In this document: positions 21,346 through 21,810 of the stretch, in pieces
How positions within the stretch are numbered: the stretch's first letter is position 1
Layout of the letters: the number at the start of each line of letters is the position of its first letter
From: Pseudomonadota bacterium
Lineage (GTDB): Bacteria > Pseudomonadota > Gammaproteobacteria > Steroidobacterales > Steroidobacteraceae
Assembly: GCA_023428645.1 (NCBI GenBank)
Contig: JAEYXD010000201.1
Coordinates: 1-21,810 of the forward strand
Direction of reading: 5' to 3'
DNA length: 21,810 bases
Program-made: the position numbers and the translations under genes
The notes under the pieces: generated by a model
What the model saw: the letters and a program-made list of their open reading frames with translations, nothing else
What the model was told of the DNA's origin: nothing
Databases searched by the model: none

Positions 21346-21810
21346 TCGTGCGTACCTGAATGCGTGTTCGTCGCGGTGAGGAGAGATCGCAGTTGCGCCT
21401 CGCGTTCGGTGCGCTGGGCCTTGCGAAATCCAATGTGCTTGTCGACGAGCTTCCCGGAGGTGTCGAATACGTACGAGCTCGGCATGCCCATCACGTCGTA
21501 CTTCGCGGCGAGGTCGCCAGCCGGGTCGTAGATCACTTGAAACCGTGCGGGCACCGCAGCGAGAAATCGGGCGGCATCGGCCCGCTCGCGATCGACGTTC
21601 ACGCCGATGACGACCAGCCGATCGCCGTACTTCTCCTGCATCTCGTTCAGCCACGGAAACGAGTGGCGGCAGGGCTCGCACCAGGAGGCCCAGAAATCGA
21701 TAAGGACGACCTTGCCGCGATGCTGGGCAAGATCGAGCGTCTCGGCTGCAGACGCCGCTGTCGCGTGCAATGCGAGGATTGCGAAGAGTGTGCGCCAGAA
21801 TGCGTGATGC
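21342..21810 (-). CDS. TlpA-like thioredoxin-fold protein (N-terminus cut by window edge)
   Basis: The frame is open to the right edge. The last visible residues upstream read HHAFWRTLFAILALHATAASA, a signal peptide, and the final base of the window could be the G of an ATG, so only about one codon is missing. The mature domain has the redox motif WCEPC after GKVVLIDFWAS, VIGVNVDRERADAARFL, and the cis-Pro loop GMPSSYVFD, as in TlpA/ResA-type periplasmic thiol reductases. These reduce disulphides in cytochrome c maturation or in specific partners. It is first in the operon with DUF4266, DUF3570 and ApbE, and its stop overlaps the DUF4266 start. A dedicated partner in this operon, rather than general cytochrome maturation, is likely. 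Confidence 0.9.
   Translation of the reverse strand, partial: HHAFWRTLFAILALHATAASAAETLDLAQHRGKVVLIDFWASWCEPCRHSFPWLNEMQEKYGDRLVVIGVNVDRERADAARFLAAVPARFQVIYDPAGDLAAKYDVMGMPSSYVFDTSGKLVDKHIGFRKAQRTEREAQLRSLLTATNTHSGTHE

Noticed and set aside
1..21810. CRISPR arrays, tRNA/rRNA genes, insertion sequences, phage genes
   Set aside because: No spaced direct repeats, cloverleaf sequences, transposase motifs or terminal inverted repeats were seen.

Overview
The window is GC-rich DNA from a Gram-negative bacterium: outer-membrane TonB receptors, lipoproteins and periplasmic c-type cytochromes are all present. Gene content (fiu/piuC-type pair, ActP-like symporter, compact aspartokinase-homoserine dehydrogenase) fits an environmental, aerobic proteobacterium, perhaps an oligotrophic gammaproteobacterium such as the Steroidobacter/Nevskia/Xanthomonad side. 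That placement is inference. I see no rRNA, tRNA, CRISPR array, phage genes or transposase.

Left and centre (1-14250) form one catabolic/uptake locus. A partial ICL/PEP-mutase-family enzyme gene (minus strand, running off the left edge) is divergent from a DUF485 + ActP-like Na+/solute symporter pair. The symporter converges on a FadR-type GntR regulator. A TonB receptor (minus) is divergent from a translationally coupled three-gene operon: a Vgb-type beta-propeller lipoprotein with a fused cytochrome c domain, a class I cytochrome c, and a small protein with a C-terminal haem motif. A degenerate stretch and a small exported protein follow. Then come a Fiu/PiuA-like siderophore receptor with a PiuC/YbiX PKHD hydroxylase, converging on a second GntR regulator whose DNA-binding domain is almost identical to the first. 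Six upstream regions in this locus carry the same 15-bp element (consensus TAGWTAHCYTAGWTR, with TAG repeated at a 9-bp period). It always points toward the gene and either overlaps a -35 box or lies between -35 and -10. This is the strongest undescribed signal here: a probable regulon read by two paralogous GntR proteins.

Right side (14600-21810) looks like separate housekeeping and accessory functions. A ZU5-like lipoprotein is followed on the minus strand by an aspartokinase-homoserine dehydrogenase fusion without ACT domains. That fusion gene is preceded by what I read as a SAM-II riboswitch and an intrinsic terminator, so methionine/SAM status probably controls it. A dihaem c4-type cytochrome, possibly on a leaderless mRNA, is divergent from it. 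The last genes form a minus-strand operon TlpA-like thioredoxin, DUF4266 lipoprotein, DUF3570 outer-membrane protein and ApbE-like flavin transferase, a recurrent cluster of unknown role. Here the ApbE copy has Gly where the usual metal-binding Asp is expected.

Working model (inference): the GntR regulon imports a substrate through the TonB receptors, handles or oxidises it in the periplasm with the propeller/cytochrome proteins, takes a small carboxylate across the inner membrane with the symporter, and cleaves it with the ICL/PEPM-family lyase. The substrate cannot be named from sequence.
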